Below are positions 10,601 through 19,245 of a stretch of 64,000 nt of DNA, piece after piece. The stretch spans positions 124,001 to 188,000 of the forward strand of contig JAIXYP010000009.1 of the NCBI GenBank assembly GCA_027490155.1. The letters run 5' to 3'. Origin of the DNA: Cytophagaceae bacterium (GTDB lineage Bacteria; Bacteroidota; Bacteroidia; Cytophagales; Flexibacteraceae). Each line of letters opens with the position of its first letter. The first letter of the stretch is position 1. The notes beneath the pieces are model-generated. The model was not told the origin of the DNA. It did not search any database and worked only from the letters and a program-made list of their open reading frames with translations. A program made the position numbers and the translations under genes.

Positions 10601-12376
10601 ATCTGTCCTGGGGATAGTGTTAACCTAAGCGCACCTGCTGGTTATGCTCAATATTTGTGGAGTAATGGCCAAACGAGGAGGACGATTAGGGTAGGCTCCG
10701 CAGGCAATTATACCGTACGTGTTGCTTCAGTTGTCGGTGGATGTTTTTCAGATACGCTAGCAGGCTTTTCTGCCTCTGGTATCACCGCCTATCCTGTAGG
10801 CGCAACTGCGACAGACTCCATTACCCTATTCTTGAATCCGAATCTAACCTGCCCATTGGCTAGCCAAAATGCGTCTACAAGCATGGTCGGAGCATCTGTG
10901 GTGCGGCTACATGCGGGTGTCACAATTGGTGGGACACCATTTTCTCGCTTGGTGAATACAACAACCGTGGCAGTTGAGCCACAGACAAGGTTTAGTGGTA
11001 ATGCTACAAGTGGTTGGTACAAAAAAATCTTACCTACTGCCTATTTTGGTATCCCGAATACGGAGGTCGCCACCGCTCTTGATTTCGTGCTCAATGGTGA
11101 CGCTGCCAGTGGTGGTTGGTTTGTCAAAGAAGGAAAAGTAGCGGCAATTTGCTCAGACTTCAAGGTTAACTTCCCAATCACAGCATCTGCCGTTGCATCA
11201 CCATTTGGCGTTACAGTAAGGGTCTTGTCTGCCCCTAGCCCTGTCACCCCATCGGTCACTGGTAGTAGGCAAGCCTGTAACGGAGATAGCATCCTGATTT
11301 CAGCACCAACAGGTTTCAGCGCTTATCGTTGGTCCAACGGTGCTACAACCCGCACGATTTATGCCAAAACCAGTGGTCGTTACAACGTTAGGGTCTCAAA
11401 CGGAGCTTGCTTTTCGGATACCGGGATAGGGGCAAATAGTGTTGCTATAACCATCCTACCAGCAGTCGCAACGCCAACAATTAGCGCAACTATTGACTCT
11501 GTTTGCCCTGGCGGACAATCAGTGATCAGTGTGATTAATCCACAACCGGGCTTGCAATACCTATGGTCTAACAACCAAGTCGGAACCCAAATCACGACCA
11601 ACGGACCAGGTAGCTACCGAGTACGAACTATTTCTGGAACCTGTACCTCATCATTTTCTGCAATACTCATAGTTAGGCTATTGGCGACACCACCAGCTCC
11701 TTTGCTCACACCTTTTGGCAAAACATTCCTATGCAATACAGGTTCGGATAGCGTAGTTCTTATTGCTAATGTTGCTTCAGGTACAGTACGGTGGAATAAT
11801 GGCTTTATCGGAAACCGACTAACAGTACGGATAGGAGGTCAATACTCTGCCATCAATATCGGCGCATCTGGTTGCCCATCTCCTAGTAGTAGTACTTTTA
11901 CGATCGTAACCTACAATCAACCAATAGCTGGCCTAACCCAACGCAACGACACTTTGTTTGCTTCTGGTGGTCAATCTTATCATTGGTTGTTGAACGGAAG
12001 CCGAATAAGTCCGCTTGCCGGCAACTTTCTGGTCCCATCTGCAAGTGGCAGGTATCAGGTAGTGGCCATCAATGGTCTCTGCACCGACACATCCTCAATC
12101 CTGACACAAATCGAAAGTGGCCCAATTAGCAAGCCAACTCTTAAGATATACCCTAACCCTACCTCAGGTCAACTCCAGATAGACTTATCTGACTTTGGTG
12201 GCAACAACAATCTGTCTGGTCGACTGACCACACTAACAGGGCAAGTTGTTTGGCAGGGTATACTAGAGGTCGGGGCTACCAATAAGATCGATTTCACGTC
12301 GATGCCTGCAGGGCTATACTTATTTGACTTGTGGGACGGCAATAAACATGTCATCCAGAAAATTCGCAAAGATTAG
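7643..12376 (+). CDS. Giant secreted protein: IPT/TIG domain, GEVED domains, Ig-like repeats, T9SS sorting domain
   Basis: A 1577-residue secreted protein with a signal peptide ending near NGLVAQP. Residues 26-105 look like an IPT/TIG fold (FTPSSGQQGQLVRIQGTNLG). Four GEVED-type modules follow, each marked by a W/Y-[VI]-D-x-N-x-[ND]-G-like strand: WVDWNKNGRYE (about 189), YIDFNRDGVFD (351), WVDYNLNEHFD (506) and WIDLNGDGFF (663). From about 750 to 1450 there are Ig/PKD-like repeats with the recurring YLWSNG-x-TxxTI and GxYxVRV strands and paired cysteines. The last 78 residues are a T9SS sorting domain (YPNPTSG, ending QKIRKD). GEVED modules are typical of large surface proteins of this phylum. 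Probably an adhesin or extracellular structural protein; no catalytic residues were recognised. Confidence 0.87.
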   Translation: MPNQTHIRVLLLLSAILAVNGLVAQPTISRFTPSSGQQGQLVRIQGTNLGNVLQVRFGSLNASFYRVNNNLLYAVAPQNVANGIIEVRSAAGSDQSGSLFSIVSAWDSQCLQGLSPLCESPMIAQIRIPTTRFRYDTIGTRLLQCAGGGAGGVIPEITLPTLTDWTDTLRGGNTYNLQVTTLRPSRVICWVDWNKNGRYESNEYYDGGIQTAPGTSSMSFTVPDTAFGGLTRVRVKTLPASQTFDAATYGCQSTSNTQSVDFSLFMIGSGNVAGYCGPRQATAACDPANRLTSLAITNGKGLTTSLISCPTNGFNGYTLIPHTGPNAVTTTLHAGAEYNMRLGVTTATMRAAGYIDFNRDGVFDTDEIVFGTTFFPNSRVATQKFVVPRDVPSGLTRMRIRVGAAGAMPPACGFGTSQTLDYTILLDSIPNAYCQGTLQTNTCNGASRILSISAENSGLNLVMPACPVGSSAYYDLFGSPVPSHLLDITELTHRLTVTANQSGTVLVWVDYNLNEHFDEIEGYGINVVANVPANINLSRIANALNGTGIARIRFLPGQTFNTSLLSTACTPRTSGQTIDLPIRIRQISTAPTACYTAQHNGVCGSTGIISQATISTTPFDYTESNCLGDRVDLRNFDVPENNATFFVGNTYSFTLESNSTRLQMEAWIDLNGDGFFAASECVRLSRFNNISFRGSITIPQSATSGHVTMRLRGVNSPDVMTPSDACIFYAEGVTRDFLVRLQGTCLSQPIITNSISTNNQVGICSGGSVELRGPLGYQYLWSNNATTQNITVNTAGNYSLRLIAGTCTSAASAAIQVSLVATPTAATIINNSGSNVICGGPIMLSTNYTAANARYRWSNGDTTATISVSQPGTYTVAVGQGSCFSPQSVGYPVVSGVASPIPTIASPGSTTVCLGQSLILSGPAGAAQYLWSNGATSQQIQVTAGGTFSLQVRNPNACLSAPSQPITVSVLPKPLPVPVTAATSPSICPGDSVNLSAPAGYAQYLWSNGQTRRTIRVGSAGNYTVRVASVVGGCFSDTLAGFSASGITAYPVGATATDSITLFLNPNLTCPLASQNASTSMVGASVVRLHAGVTIGGTPFSRLVNTTTVAVEPQTRFSGNATSGWYKKILPTAYFGIPNTEVATALDFVLNGDAASGGWFVKEGKVAAICSDFKVNFPITASAVASPFGVTVRVLSAPSPVTPSVTGSRQACNGDSILISAPTGFSAYRWSNGATTRTIYAKTSGRYNVRVSNGACFSDTGIGANSVAITILPAVATPTISATIDSVCPGGQSVISVINPQPGLQYLWSNNQVGTQITTNGPGSYRVRTISGTCTSSFSAILIVRLLATPPAPLLTPFGKTFLCNTGSDSVVLIANVASGTVRWNNGFIGNRLTVRIGGQYSAINIGASGCPSPSSSTFTIVTYNQPIAGLTQRNDTLFASGGQSYHWLLNGSRISPLAGNFLVPSASGRYQVVAINGLCTDTSSILTQIESGPISKPTLKIYPNPTSGQLQIDLSDFGGNNNLSGRLTTLTGQVVWQGILEVGATNKIDFTSMPAGLYLFDLWDGNKHVIQKIRKD

Positions 12377-12409
12377 GCTCTAGGTCCAGCCATAAAGGTA
12401 TTTTCTACG

Positions 12410-12441
12410 ATATGGGAGCTAGTGATGGCTCCCATATTTTT
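12410..12441 (+). terminator. Terminator after the GEVED/T9SS gene
   Basis: A perfect 10-bp stem, ATATGGGAGC with GCTCCCATAT, around an 8-base loop, followed by T4. It resembles the terminator at 7475-7507, differing only by transitions across the core. Confidence 0.85.
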
Positions 12442-12509
12442 GTTGCAGCCATTGTTATGGGTTCAACGCAATCATGTCATATTTGCCGAGCATATACCGT
12501 CCTTATCCA

Positions 12510-13142
12510 ATGTCCAAAAAAGCGCTCCTTAAACGCTGCCGAGCCTTGATGATCTTGATGTGCTTTGTGGTAGGGCTTAAGCTGCTGTCAAGCTGCGAAC
12601 AACATAAACCACAGAAAACACGCCGAGAGGCCAAACGGATTGCGGATAGCATCGCTGCCAGTGGGCCAGACTCACTCAATCTGATCAATCAGGGATATAC
12701 CTACCAACCTCAAAAAACAGGTAGTTTTCCTGCTTGTTATGCACTGCCTATTAAGTCATCTGAAGGCTGGCACAGCCTTGAGATCAAAGTTATGGGCGAA
12801 GATGATATGGCGGTCAAATTGATCGAAACCAGAACACAAGAGGTAGTACGGTTTGCCTACATCATACATGGTAAAAAATTCGAGATGACCGAGATACCTG
12901 GCGGAACCTACTACTTGCGCATAATGTCCGGCAAACACTGGTATGCTAAAATGAAGGGGAAACGCTGCGAAGGTGTATTTGGCGAAAACTTACGCTATCG
13001 TTCTAGTCAAAAGTGCACCTTTAGGAACCATATTGATAAGAATCACCAGCCTACAGCGAATAGTTTTTATATCGTTCTGGGGGGCTCAACTGGTAAGGGC
13101 GAACGATTCAACACTGATGTCATTGATAAGGAGCAGTATTAA
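12510..13142 (+). CDS. Putative lipoprotein of unknown function
   Basis: About 210 residues. I chose ATG 12510 because it puts a compact signal peptide (basic MSKKALLKRCR, then a hydrophobic stretch) directly before the lipobox LSSC; an ATG 36 bases upstream is also in frame. After the predicted lipidated cysteine comes a charged linker and a beta-rich domain with the phrases GSFPACYALPI and GGTYYLRIMSGKHWYAKMKG, suggesting a small beta-sandwich. Two cysteines near the end (GKRCEGV, SQKCTF) could form a disulfide. I do not recognise the family. It follows the terminator of the large T9SS gene and is probably transcribed on its own. Confidence 0.7.
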   Translation: MSKKALLKRCRALMILMCFVVGLKLLSSCEQHKPQKTRREAKRIADSIAASGPDSLNLINQGYTYQPQKTGSFPACYALPIKSSEGWHSLEIKVMGEDDMAVKLIETRTQEVVRFAYIIHGKKFEMTEIPGGTYYLRIMSGKHWYAKMKGKRCEGVFGENLRYRSSQKCTFRNHIDKNHQPTANSFYIVLGGSTGKGERFNTDVIDKEQY

Positions 13143-13296
13143 GCGCCTAAGACTTGTATAGATATGCGATAAAATCTGTAGCCTGAAATAAACCGCTCCT
13201 GCCTTTCGGATAGGCAAAAGGTCAATCGTCCTTCAAAAAAACCATTGCACAAGGCTATTGGTGGCAGATTGGGCCTAAAAGACTTACCTTAGTCAT

Positions 13297-14502
13297 ATGA
13301 AGATCCACCCCAGATTCCTTTTGACCTATTTTTTAGTCGGCCTGATGTTGTCATCTAGTATGATAAGTATTGCCCAAACCGACAACGTTGTAGTCCTTAC
13401 GGGCACTGTGACTGCATCGGCCACAGGAGAGGCGCTGGTCTGGGTAACGGTACGTGTAGGCAAACAAGGGCCAGGTGTCGTGACCAATACCGAAGGCGAG
13501 TATCGATTAGTTGTCAAGCCCGAGTATAAAGATAGCCTGGTTCAGTTCAGCAGTGTTGGGTACCAAACCAGTAGGCTAACTATAAACGAGGTAAATCGGC
13601 AGGAAGGTAAAATCAAGCTGCAAGAGGCTACCCTACTAACCCAGGAAATCGTCGTGACGCCCAACAACACAGGCTTCAAACCCCTCGAGGATGGCAAATG
13701 GCAGGCAGCTTTCTACCGCGAATATTTTTCAACTGAGGCACCAGACAAACCGGATGGCAACCCAGTTGAAATGCTAGAGTGTGACTACTGGATGCAGCGC
13801 CTAGCCCCCAACAAAATCAAAGATAAGGTCCTGATAACAAATAGTCGGGCAAGGGCCAATTTTGATAAGGTAACCTTATCTAGCACCTACTGCCTTACCT
13901 CAGTTTGGATACAGGCCAACAGCCGCCTGAAATATTATTATGACTCCCTTTCTGGTAAAACTCCGCTATCAAGCAAGGTGATTGATTTCAAAGGCCAGAA
14001 AGCTGTCGAAACAATCCACCCCTATCGCAACGAGACATTTGCAGGCCATTATACGGTACTCCGCCTAGCGCAAACAGGCGAAGTGGTCCAGATCATCATT
14101 AAAGGAAACAGGAGACCCGAGGTCCAAAACTCGACTAGAAGCTATTTTAATCCCTTACGGTTTTATAAGGGACGTATCAAGTTTGTTCTGAATGAGCTCA
14201 ATGACGACGTCACGATCCGATATAACAACTCAGTACCCGAGTTCTTTTGGCGCAATCTGCGCTTATACCTCAAGTTTGATGATGCCTCTTTCCAACAAGC
14301 CAACACCTACAACTTTACCTCGATGTGGGCCAAAACCGGAGAGGCAGAGACTGAACCAACAACCTTTAGCTTCCGTTGGAAACCCGGAAATGCACTTCAT
14401 CGCCAGGCTATAAGCAAAGGAGAAAAATTCTGGGAGCTAAGCAATACCATCCTGCCCAACCGCAAAGAAGAGTCCTTCTTGAAGATCTTATCTGAAAAAT
14501 AG
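13297..14502 (+). CDS. Exported protein with carboxypeptidase-regulatory-like (CarboxypepD_reg) domain
   Basis: A 401-residue protein with a signal peptide ending near SIAQT. Residues 30-110 form the beta-sandwich common at the start of TonB-dependent receptors and related Bacteroidota envelope proteins (VLTGTVTASATGEALVWV, TNTEGEYRL, VQFSSVGYQT). The remaining 280 residues are not a TonB barrel: they resemble the stand-alone family in which this domain precedes an uncharacterised region. No TonB box or plug is seen. Likely periplasmic or outer-membrane associated; precise role unknown. A strong bidirectional terminator follows, shared with the convergent pdxA gene. Confidence 0.75.
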   Translation: MKIHPRFLLTYFLVGLMLSSSMISIAQTDNVVVLTGTVTASATGEALVWVTVRVGKQGPGVVTNTEGEYRLVVKPEYKDSLVQFSSVGYQTSRLTINEVNRQEGKIKLQEATLLTQEIVVTPNNTGFKPLEDGKWQAAFYREYFSTEAPDKPDGNPVEMLECDYWMQRLAPNKIKDKVLITNSRARANFDKVTLSSTYCLTSVWIQANSRLKYYYDSLSGKTPLSSKVIDFKGQKAVETIHPYRNETFAGHYTVLRLAQTGEVVQIIIKGNRRPEVQNSTRSYFNPLRFYKGRIKFVLNELNDDVTIRYNNSVPEFFWRNLRLYLKFDDASFQQANTYNFTSMWAKTGEAETEPTTFSFRWKPGNALHRQAISKGEKFWELSNTILPNRKEESFLKILSEK

Positions 14503-14521
14503 GTTAGCCTTTTTCAGAAGC

Positions 14522-14569
14522 AAAAAGGGCCTTATGATCTGGAGTTGCCTCCAAGATCATAAGGCCTTT
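14522..14569. terminator. Bidirectional terminator between convergent genes
   Basis: A 13-bp perfect stem (GGCCTTATGATCT with AGATCATAAGGCC) extended inwards by GGAG/CTCC around TTGC. It has an A run on the left and a T run on the right, so it can end transcripts from both the gene before it (+) and pdxA (-). Confidence 0.85.
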
Positions 14570-14587
14570 GTTGTTAATGGGTTGGAA

Positions 14588-16426
14588 CTAAGCTTTGAAC
14601 TTTTTAGGTTCTTTACGGCGCCTAACGATGTCCGAGGCTAGATATATCGCTTGGCGGAAACTATTGGCATCTGCTACCCCTTTACCTGCTATGTTGAAGG
14701 CAGTACCATGATCCGGACTAGTCCGAACAACAGACAATCCACCGGTGTAGTTGACACCATCATCAAAGGCAAGTGTCTTGAATGGCCCTAAGCCTTGGTC
14801 ATGATACATGGCCAAAATACCATCAAACTGATTTTGTTGGCCTGCCCCGAAAAATCCATCTGCTGGATAAGGACCTACCACAACCTCGCCAGCCTTAGCC
14901 AGCTTATTGATGAGCGGTATCATGATCTCCAACTCTTCGCGGCCTAACTTTCCAGCTTCGCCAGCATGCGGATTAAGCCCTAGAATGGCGACCCTTGGTT
15001 TCTGGATACCAAAATCTTTCTTGAGGGTCGAAATCAATGTTTTGATCTTATCCTCCAGCAATGGGGTGCTGAGCATCCTAGGTACTTCGGATAGGGGTAC
15101 GTGTGCCGTTGCAAGTGCAATCCTGACCTCTTCGGCCACCATAAGCATTAATCCCTCGTCCGTGCCAAAAGCATGGGCAAAGTACTCGGTATGGCCAGGC
15201 CAAGTAAACTCTGCGGGCATATTGGCCTTGTTGATCGGGGCTGTGACAATGGCATCTATGAGACCAGCTTTGGCAGCTTCGACCGTAGCCTGCATGCTAT
15301 TGTAGGCACATAGGCCGGCCTCTGGTTTGGCTTGGCCGATGGATAAAGCATAATCCTCTGTCCAGACCTCAATCAAGTTTACTTTCCCAAATTTAAAGGG
15401 CTCACCAGGGGCGACTACCCAAAGTAGGTCAGTGGGCAAATCAAGTACTTTGGACCAATGGTCGAACAATTGCTTATTGCCATAGACCACGAGCTGCACA
15501 AGGTCCGTGATGCGCTTGTCACCCGCAATCTGGAGGATGATTTCAGGGCCGATACCGTTAAAATCACCAATGGAAATGCCGATATTCATAAGTGGGCGCC
15601 TGCCAAGGGCATCAATGCTAATTTGGTTCGGTGTTGTGTTTGAGGCGGACTTGTTTGCGTTCGGTTTGTCATCGAAGTCAAAGTAGCTATCGTCTTCTGG
15701 TGCAGCTTTGAAGGCAGGACTTGCATTTCGTCCTGCTTGGCGATCTTGATTGCGGGACTGAGGACGGCTAGATGCTCGGTCCTGGTTCCGATCTGGTCGA
15801 GAATCAGACCTAGAATCTGACCTACGATCTGATTTGCGGTCTGCCTGGCCAGGCCGATCAACACGTTCTGGCCGATCAGATTTACGATCGGATCCACGGT
15901 CATTATTACGACCTTGTCCACGCTCTGGCCTTGTGCTCGGACCGCGTTCGGCTCTGATGTCAGCACTGCCTTCAAATTGCGCCTCTACACTGATATCATT
16001 TTTTGCCTCTGCCTTGACCTCTTGGTTCCGCTGCGGATTTCGCTCACGACCACCATCTCGTCCACCACGATCTTTGTTAGGCTGTCCTCCTCTGCTGCCA
16101 CCGTCACGACCTGTTCTATCCATCCTTATATTATCAGGATTATGAGGTCGGGAGTTGCCATTTGGGTCACCATCCTGTGACGAAGTTCCTCCTTCGGCAG
16201 TAGCTGTAACTTTGCCCTCTATATTTTGGCGATTCGGTCTTGGCCTATCAATGTTTTTATTGTCAGTACCAGCCACACCATCTATTCCATTTAACGGTCT
16301 AGGACCCCGCGAGCGATCTCGATCTCGCCGACTACGATTCCTGTTCTCGTTTCTAGGTCCCTCTGTCCCACCCTGATTGTTGCGTGGAATATCGTTTTGG
16401 TTGCCTTTGTCAGTGCTTTGTTCCAT
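14588..16426 (-). CDS. pdxA: 4-hydroxythreonine-4-phosphate dehydrogenase PdxA with a long disordered Arg/Asp-rich N-terminal extension
   Basis: The C-terminal 330 residues are PdxA, which oxidises 4-phosphohydroxy-L-threonine with NAD in pyridoxal-phosphate synthesis. The domain opens with MNIGISIGDFNGIGPEI (internal ATG at 15589) and carries the metal-binding and substrate motifs WPGHTEYFA, LNPHAGEAGKLG and MYHDQGLGPFKTLAF. Before it, in the same open frame, lie about 280 residues of low-complexity sequence made almost only of R, D, S, N, G, P and Q (short repeats such as DRKSDRRSDSRSDSR), predicted to be disordered. I chose the ATG at 16426; in-frame ATG 16459 and TTG 16471 lie only 12 and 0 bases clear of the divergent gldD start. 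Initiation at 15589 would give an ordinary PdxA. The extension is unusual for this enzyme. Confidence 0.88.
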   Translation of the reverse strand: MEQSTDKGNQNDIPRNNQGGTEGPRNENRNRSRRDRDRSRGPRPLNGIDGVAGTDNKNIDRPRPNRQNIEGKVTATAEGGTSSQDGDPNGNSRPHNPDNIRMDRTGRDGGSRGGQPNKDRGGRDGGRERNPQRNQEVKAEAKNDISVEAQFEGSADIRAERGPSTRPERGQGRNNDRGSDRKSDRPERVDRPGQADRKSDRRSDSRSDSRPDRNQDRASSRPQSRNQDRQAGRNASPAFKAAPEDDSYFDFDDKPNANKSASNTTPNQISIDALGRRPLMNIGISIGDFNGIGPEIILQIAGDKRITDLVQLVVYGNKQLFDHWSKVLDLPTDLLWVVAPGEPFKFGKVNLIEVWTEDYALSIGQAKPEAGLCAYNSMQATVEAAKAGLIDAIVTAPINKANMPAEFTWPGHTEYFAHAFGTDEGLMLMVAEEVRIALATAHVPLSEVPRMLSTPLLEDKIKTLISTLKKDFGIQKPRVAILGLNPHAGEAGKLGREELEIMIPLINKLAKAGEVVVGPYPADGFFGAGQQNQFDGILAMYHDQGLGPFKTLAFDDGVNYTGGLSVVRTSPDHGTAFNIAGKGVADANSFRQAIYLASDIVRRRKEPKKFKA

Positions 16427-16473
16427 ATCTTGGCAGCCCGAAGAAGCCAAGCTTCTCATGCTAAGTCGCAAAT

Positions 16474-17115
16474 ATGGTCAAAACAAGCTCGTTCTACGGT
16501 ATCAATTGGGCCAAAACTATCCATCGGACCACAACAATTTGGCTATCTGTCATGGTTTGCGCCTTTGTCTGGACCGGATGTGAGCAAATCTATCAACCCA
16601 AACAAGTGGGGTACAACAAGATTGACCTGCCTGATCAGACCTACACCCGTTTTGACAGTGCGGGCTATCCATTTAGCTTCGACCGGAGCACAGCAGCCAC
16701 TGTCTTGCCAGACCATAGTAAAAATGCCGAGCCTTTTTGGGTTAACATCCATTACCCTGCCTTTGATGCGGATGTGCAGATCACGTACAAGTCTCTGAAT
16801 AGGAACATGACCTTAATGCACGAATACATTGAGGATGTGCGACTCCTGACCAACAAACATAACATCAAGGCAATTCAGATATCTGAACATCTCTACAAAA
16901 CTGCAGACAGTAACTCGGCCTATGTGTTTTTGCTGGGTGGTCAGGTGCCAACTCAGTTTCAGTTTTATACGACTGATAGTGCGCAACACTTTTTGCGTGG
17001 TGCACTGTATTTTAAAATGGCAGATCGGAACGATAGCCTCCAGCCGGTGATCGACTTTATATCCCGAGATATGGAGCACTTGCTAAGTACCTTGAGGTGG
17101 AAAGGTAAAAAATAG
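16474..17115 (+). CDS. gldD: Gliding motility lipoprotein GldD
   Basis: A 213-residue lipoprotein with the N-terminal hydrophobic stretch ending in lipobox VWTGC. The body matches what is known of GldD: GYNKIDLPDQTYTRFD near the start, then GYPFSF, FWVNIHYPAFDADVQITYK, and the helical YIEDVRLLTNKHNIKA stretch. GldD is essential for gliding and for T9SS function in Flavobacterium, where it is thought to sit in the envelope near the motor. The start is divergent from pdxA with almost no spacer. A PorP/SprF gene follows 139 bases on, so two T9SS/gliding parts are adjacent. Confidence 0.85.
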   Translation: MVKTSSFYGINWAKTIHRTTTIWLSVMVCAFVWTGCEQIYQPKQVGYNKIDLPDQTYTRFDSAGYPFSFDRSTAATVLPDHSKNAEPFWVNIHYPAFDADVQITYKSLNRNMTLMHEYIEDVRLLTNKHNIKAIQISEHLYKTADSNSAYVFLLGGQVPTQFQFYTTDSAQHFLRGALYFKMADRNDSLQPVIDFISRDMEHLLSTLRWKGKK

Positions 17116-17254
17116 CCCCCTTGAAAGGCTCTCAGGACCAATAATTAAGCCCAAAATTTCGTTTTCCCACTAGCTAGGTCTATCATTGCTCATTACATCT
17201 CCCTCCCAGCGAAGCTAACAAACCTAACAGGTATGTTGGAAATGGTACCAGCAC

Positions 17255-18304
17255 ATGATTAACAAGCCCAAAACATTTGGTCAACCAACTAGCACCATAA
17301 CGGCTTGGAGCTTCGTCATGGTCATGACTATGGTTTTTTGGGGATTGACCCAAGGATACGGGCAGGATCCGCAGTATTCGCAATACTATAATGCTGCTGT
17401 CTATCATAACCCTGCCTTTGCAGGCACATCGACCCCACAACGGCTATCTGTAAACTACAGGGCACAATGGCCTGGGTTGCCCGCTCCCTACATTAACTAT
17501 TCTGCAGCCTTTGACTTTTGTTTCCAGAAGACGGGCACCTCATTTGGTTTAATTGCAACCCAAGATGTTGCGGGAATATCCAAATTCCGGATGACCTCTG
17601 CAGGGCTGTTAATCGCACAGAAAGTAAAACTCAACAAGGATATCACTGCTAGTTTTGGTGTACAAGTCAGCTTTGATACCCGTGACATTGGATCGGCCAG
17701 TTTGATTTTTCCTGATCAGGTCACGAAGGATGGCCTAATTGCGGCCACTGCCGAACCTAAACGTGCTGGCTCAACTAGCTATGTCAACACCTCTATCGGA
17801 GGCCTGGTATTTGGTCGTGATTGGTGGGCGGGTCTTAGCATTCATAATTTTAATCAGCCAAGCCTAGACCCTCTTGGGGGTAAAGCGGGAATTCTCTATC
17901 CTAGGACTACACTCATCGGGGGGCTAAGATTCCCATTACAGGATGACCGGTACCTAAAGCCACACCAACAAGGTGATGCGATAATGCCTTCGATTATGTA
18001 TCGGTCACAAGGGAGTGCTGCACAAATCGATCTTGGTGTCACCGCTGAGCTTAATAGTTTTGTATTTGGCCTTTATACACGTGGGCTACCTTTCCTGAAC
18101 AACATTCGTGGCGTTTTTACCCAAGATGCCATTATCGGCATGGTCGGAGTCAGGACCAACGATATCCGGCTGGCCTACAGCTATGACTATAACTCGGCTA
18201 GCTACCTGTCCGAGTTCCAGGGTGCCCACGAGATTTCATTGCAAATAGGCTTTAATCTAAGGCGTTACCTTAAGTACCGAAACGGGCCATGCCCAGGGAT
18301 GTAA
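17255..18304 (+). CDS. PorP/SprF family T9SS outer-membrane protein
   Basis: A 349-residue protein. After a signal peptide (hydrophobic stretch ending about YGQDP) comes the family hallmark QYSQYYNAAVYHNPAFAGT, followed by alternating beta strands of an outer-membrane barrel (FGVQVSFDTRD, AYSYDYNSASYLSEFQGAHEISLQIGF). PorP/SprF proteins are linked to T9SS and to anchoring of secreted adhesins; many copies occur per genome, often beside the adhesin they serve. Here no giant adhesin follows directly; the nearest T9SS substrates are the two large genes at 3.8-12.4 kb. The C-terminus lacks the OmpA domain found in some partners. Confidence 0.87.
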   Translation: MINKPKTFGQPTSTITAWSFVMVMTMVFWGLTQGYGQDPQYSQYYNAAVYHNPAFAGTSTPQRLSVNYRAQWPGLPAPYINYSAAFDFCFQKTGTSFGLIATQDVAGISKFRMTSAGLLIAQKVKLNKDITASFGVQVSFDTRDIGSASLIFPDQVTKDGLIAATAEPKRAGSTSYVNTSIGGLVFGRDWWAGLSIHNFNQPSLDPLGGKAGILYPRTTLIGGLRFPLQDDRYLKPHQQGDAIMPSIMYRSQGSAAQIDLGVTAELNSFVFGLYTRGLPFLNNIRGVFTQDAIIGMVGVRTNDIRLAYSYDYNSASYLSEFQGAHEISLQIGFNLRRYLKYRNGPCPGM

Positions 18305-18468
18305 GAGTAGCCTTTCTGGGTTATTTTTCGTGGCGAATAGCATTTTTTTTGATCAAGGAAGTTGGCACAACAGTAATCTTACCTATATTCCTGCCTAAAT
18401 GGTATTTGACCAAATTATCATTGGCCAAAGTCTGATCATTAGATACACTTCATCCTCAGGATCTGAAT

Positions 18469-19173
18469 ATGACAGAACAATATTTCAAGTGGTACTCTCA
18501 GCATCTTGGTATGGACACCGAGATGCTGGTCTTTGGTGACAATGGCTATCCCATTGTCCTTTTCCCGACAAGTATGGGAAAATACTACCAGAATAAGGAC
18601 TTTTTACTATTAGAATCAGTCCGCTGGTGGGTCGAAAACGGCTTCGTCAAGATCTACTGCCCCGACAGCATTGATACCTATAGCTGGTACAACAAAAACA
18701 TCCACCCAGCCGAGCGTGCATTACGCCACAACTGGTACGATAAGATGATCCTTGACGAGGTTGTGGGACGGGCGCGTCACGAAACAGGCCGCCATCAGGT
18801 AGCGATGGCAGGATGCAGTTTTGGCGCCTATCATGCAACCAACTTTGCATTCCGTCATCCAGAACATGTGGGCTATTTGTTCAATATGGGTGGTGGATTT
18901 GACATCAAGATGCAGCTAGACGGTTATTATGATGACAATTGTTTTTACAATAATCCGCCAGACTTTTTGCCCGGTTTGTACCACCCTGCGCTTTTTAACA
19001 TGAAAATCGTACTAGGTGTTGGTGAGCATGATTTCTGCCTAGAGCAGAACAAAAGAATGTCCGCCATCCTTGGTGCCAAGGGGATACCGCATTGGCTTGA
19101 TATCAGGCCGGGGCAGGTGCATGACTGGCCAGCTTGGCGCGAAATGTTTCCGGACTATTTGGCACAAATGTAA
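18469..19173 (+). CDS. Alpha/beta-hydrolase fold esterase-like protein of an amide-ligase cluster
   Basis: A 234-residue cytosolic protein without a signal peptide. The nucleophile elbow is MAGCSFGAYHATNFAFRHP (GCSFG, serine in the centre), and a late histidine sits in PGQVHDWPAWREMFP; an acidic residue in GVGEHDFCLEQ may complete the triad. The length and the opening LGMDTEMLVFGDNGYPIVLFP fit the small esterase family (COG4947-like) that often accompanies ATP-grasp and GCS2 ligases. It is 72 bases upstream of the ATP-grasp gene on the same strand, probably co-transcribed. In this context it may hydrolyse or transfer an ester or amide of the cluster product; that is inference. Confidence 0.78.
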   Translation: MTEQYFKWYSQHLGMDTEMLVFGDNGYPIVLFPTSMGKYYQNKDFLLLESVRWWVENGFVKIYCPDSIDTYSWYNKNIHPAERALRHNWYDKMILDEVVGRARHETGRHQVAMAGCSFGAYHATNFAFRHPEHVGYLFNMGGGFDIKMQLDGYYDDNCFYNNPPDFLPGLYHPALFNMKIVLGVGEHDFCLEQNKRMSAILGAKGIPHWLDIRPGQVHDWPAWREMFPDYLAQM

Positions 19174-19245
19174 ATCTTTAGCGCAACTTGTATTAGTTTT
19201 AACCCAGTATCTTGCTGTTTTGATACTGATTTCCATTACCCAACC

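Noticed and set aside
15586-15975. A second frame overlapping the Arg/Asp-rich PdxA head
   Set aside because: It arises from the repetitive sequence read in another frame; no motif, start or spacing supports it.
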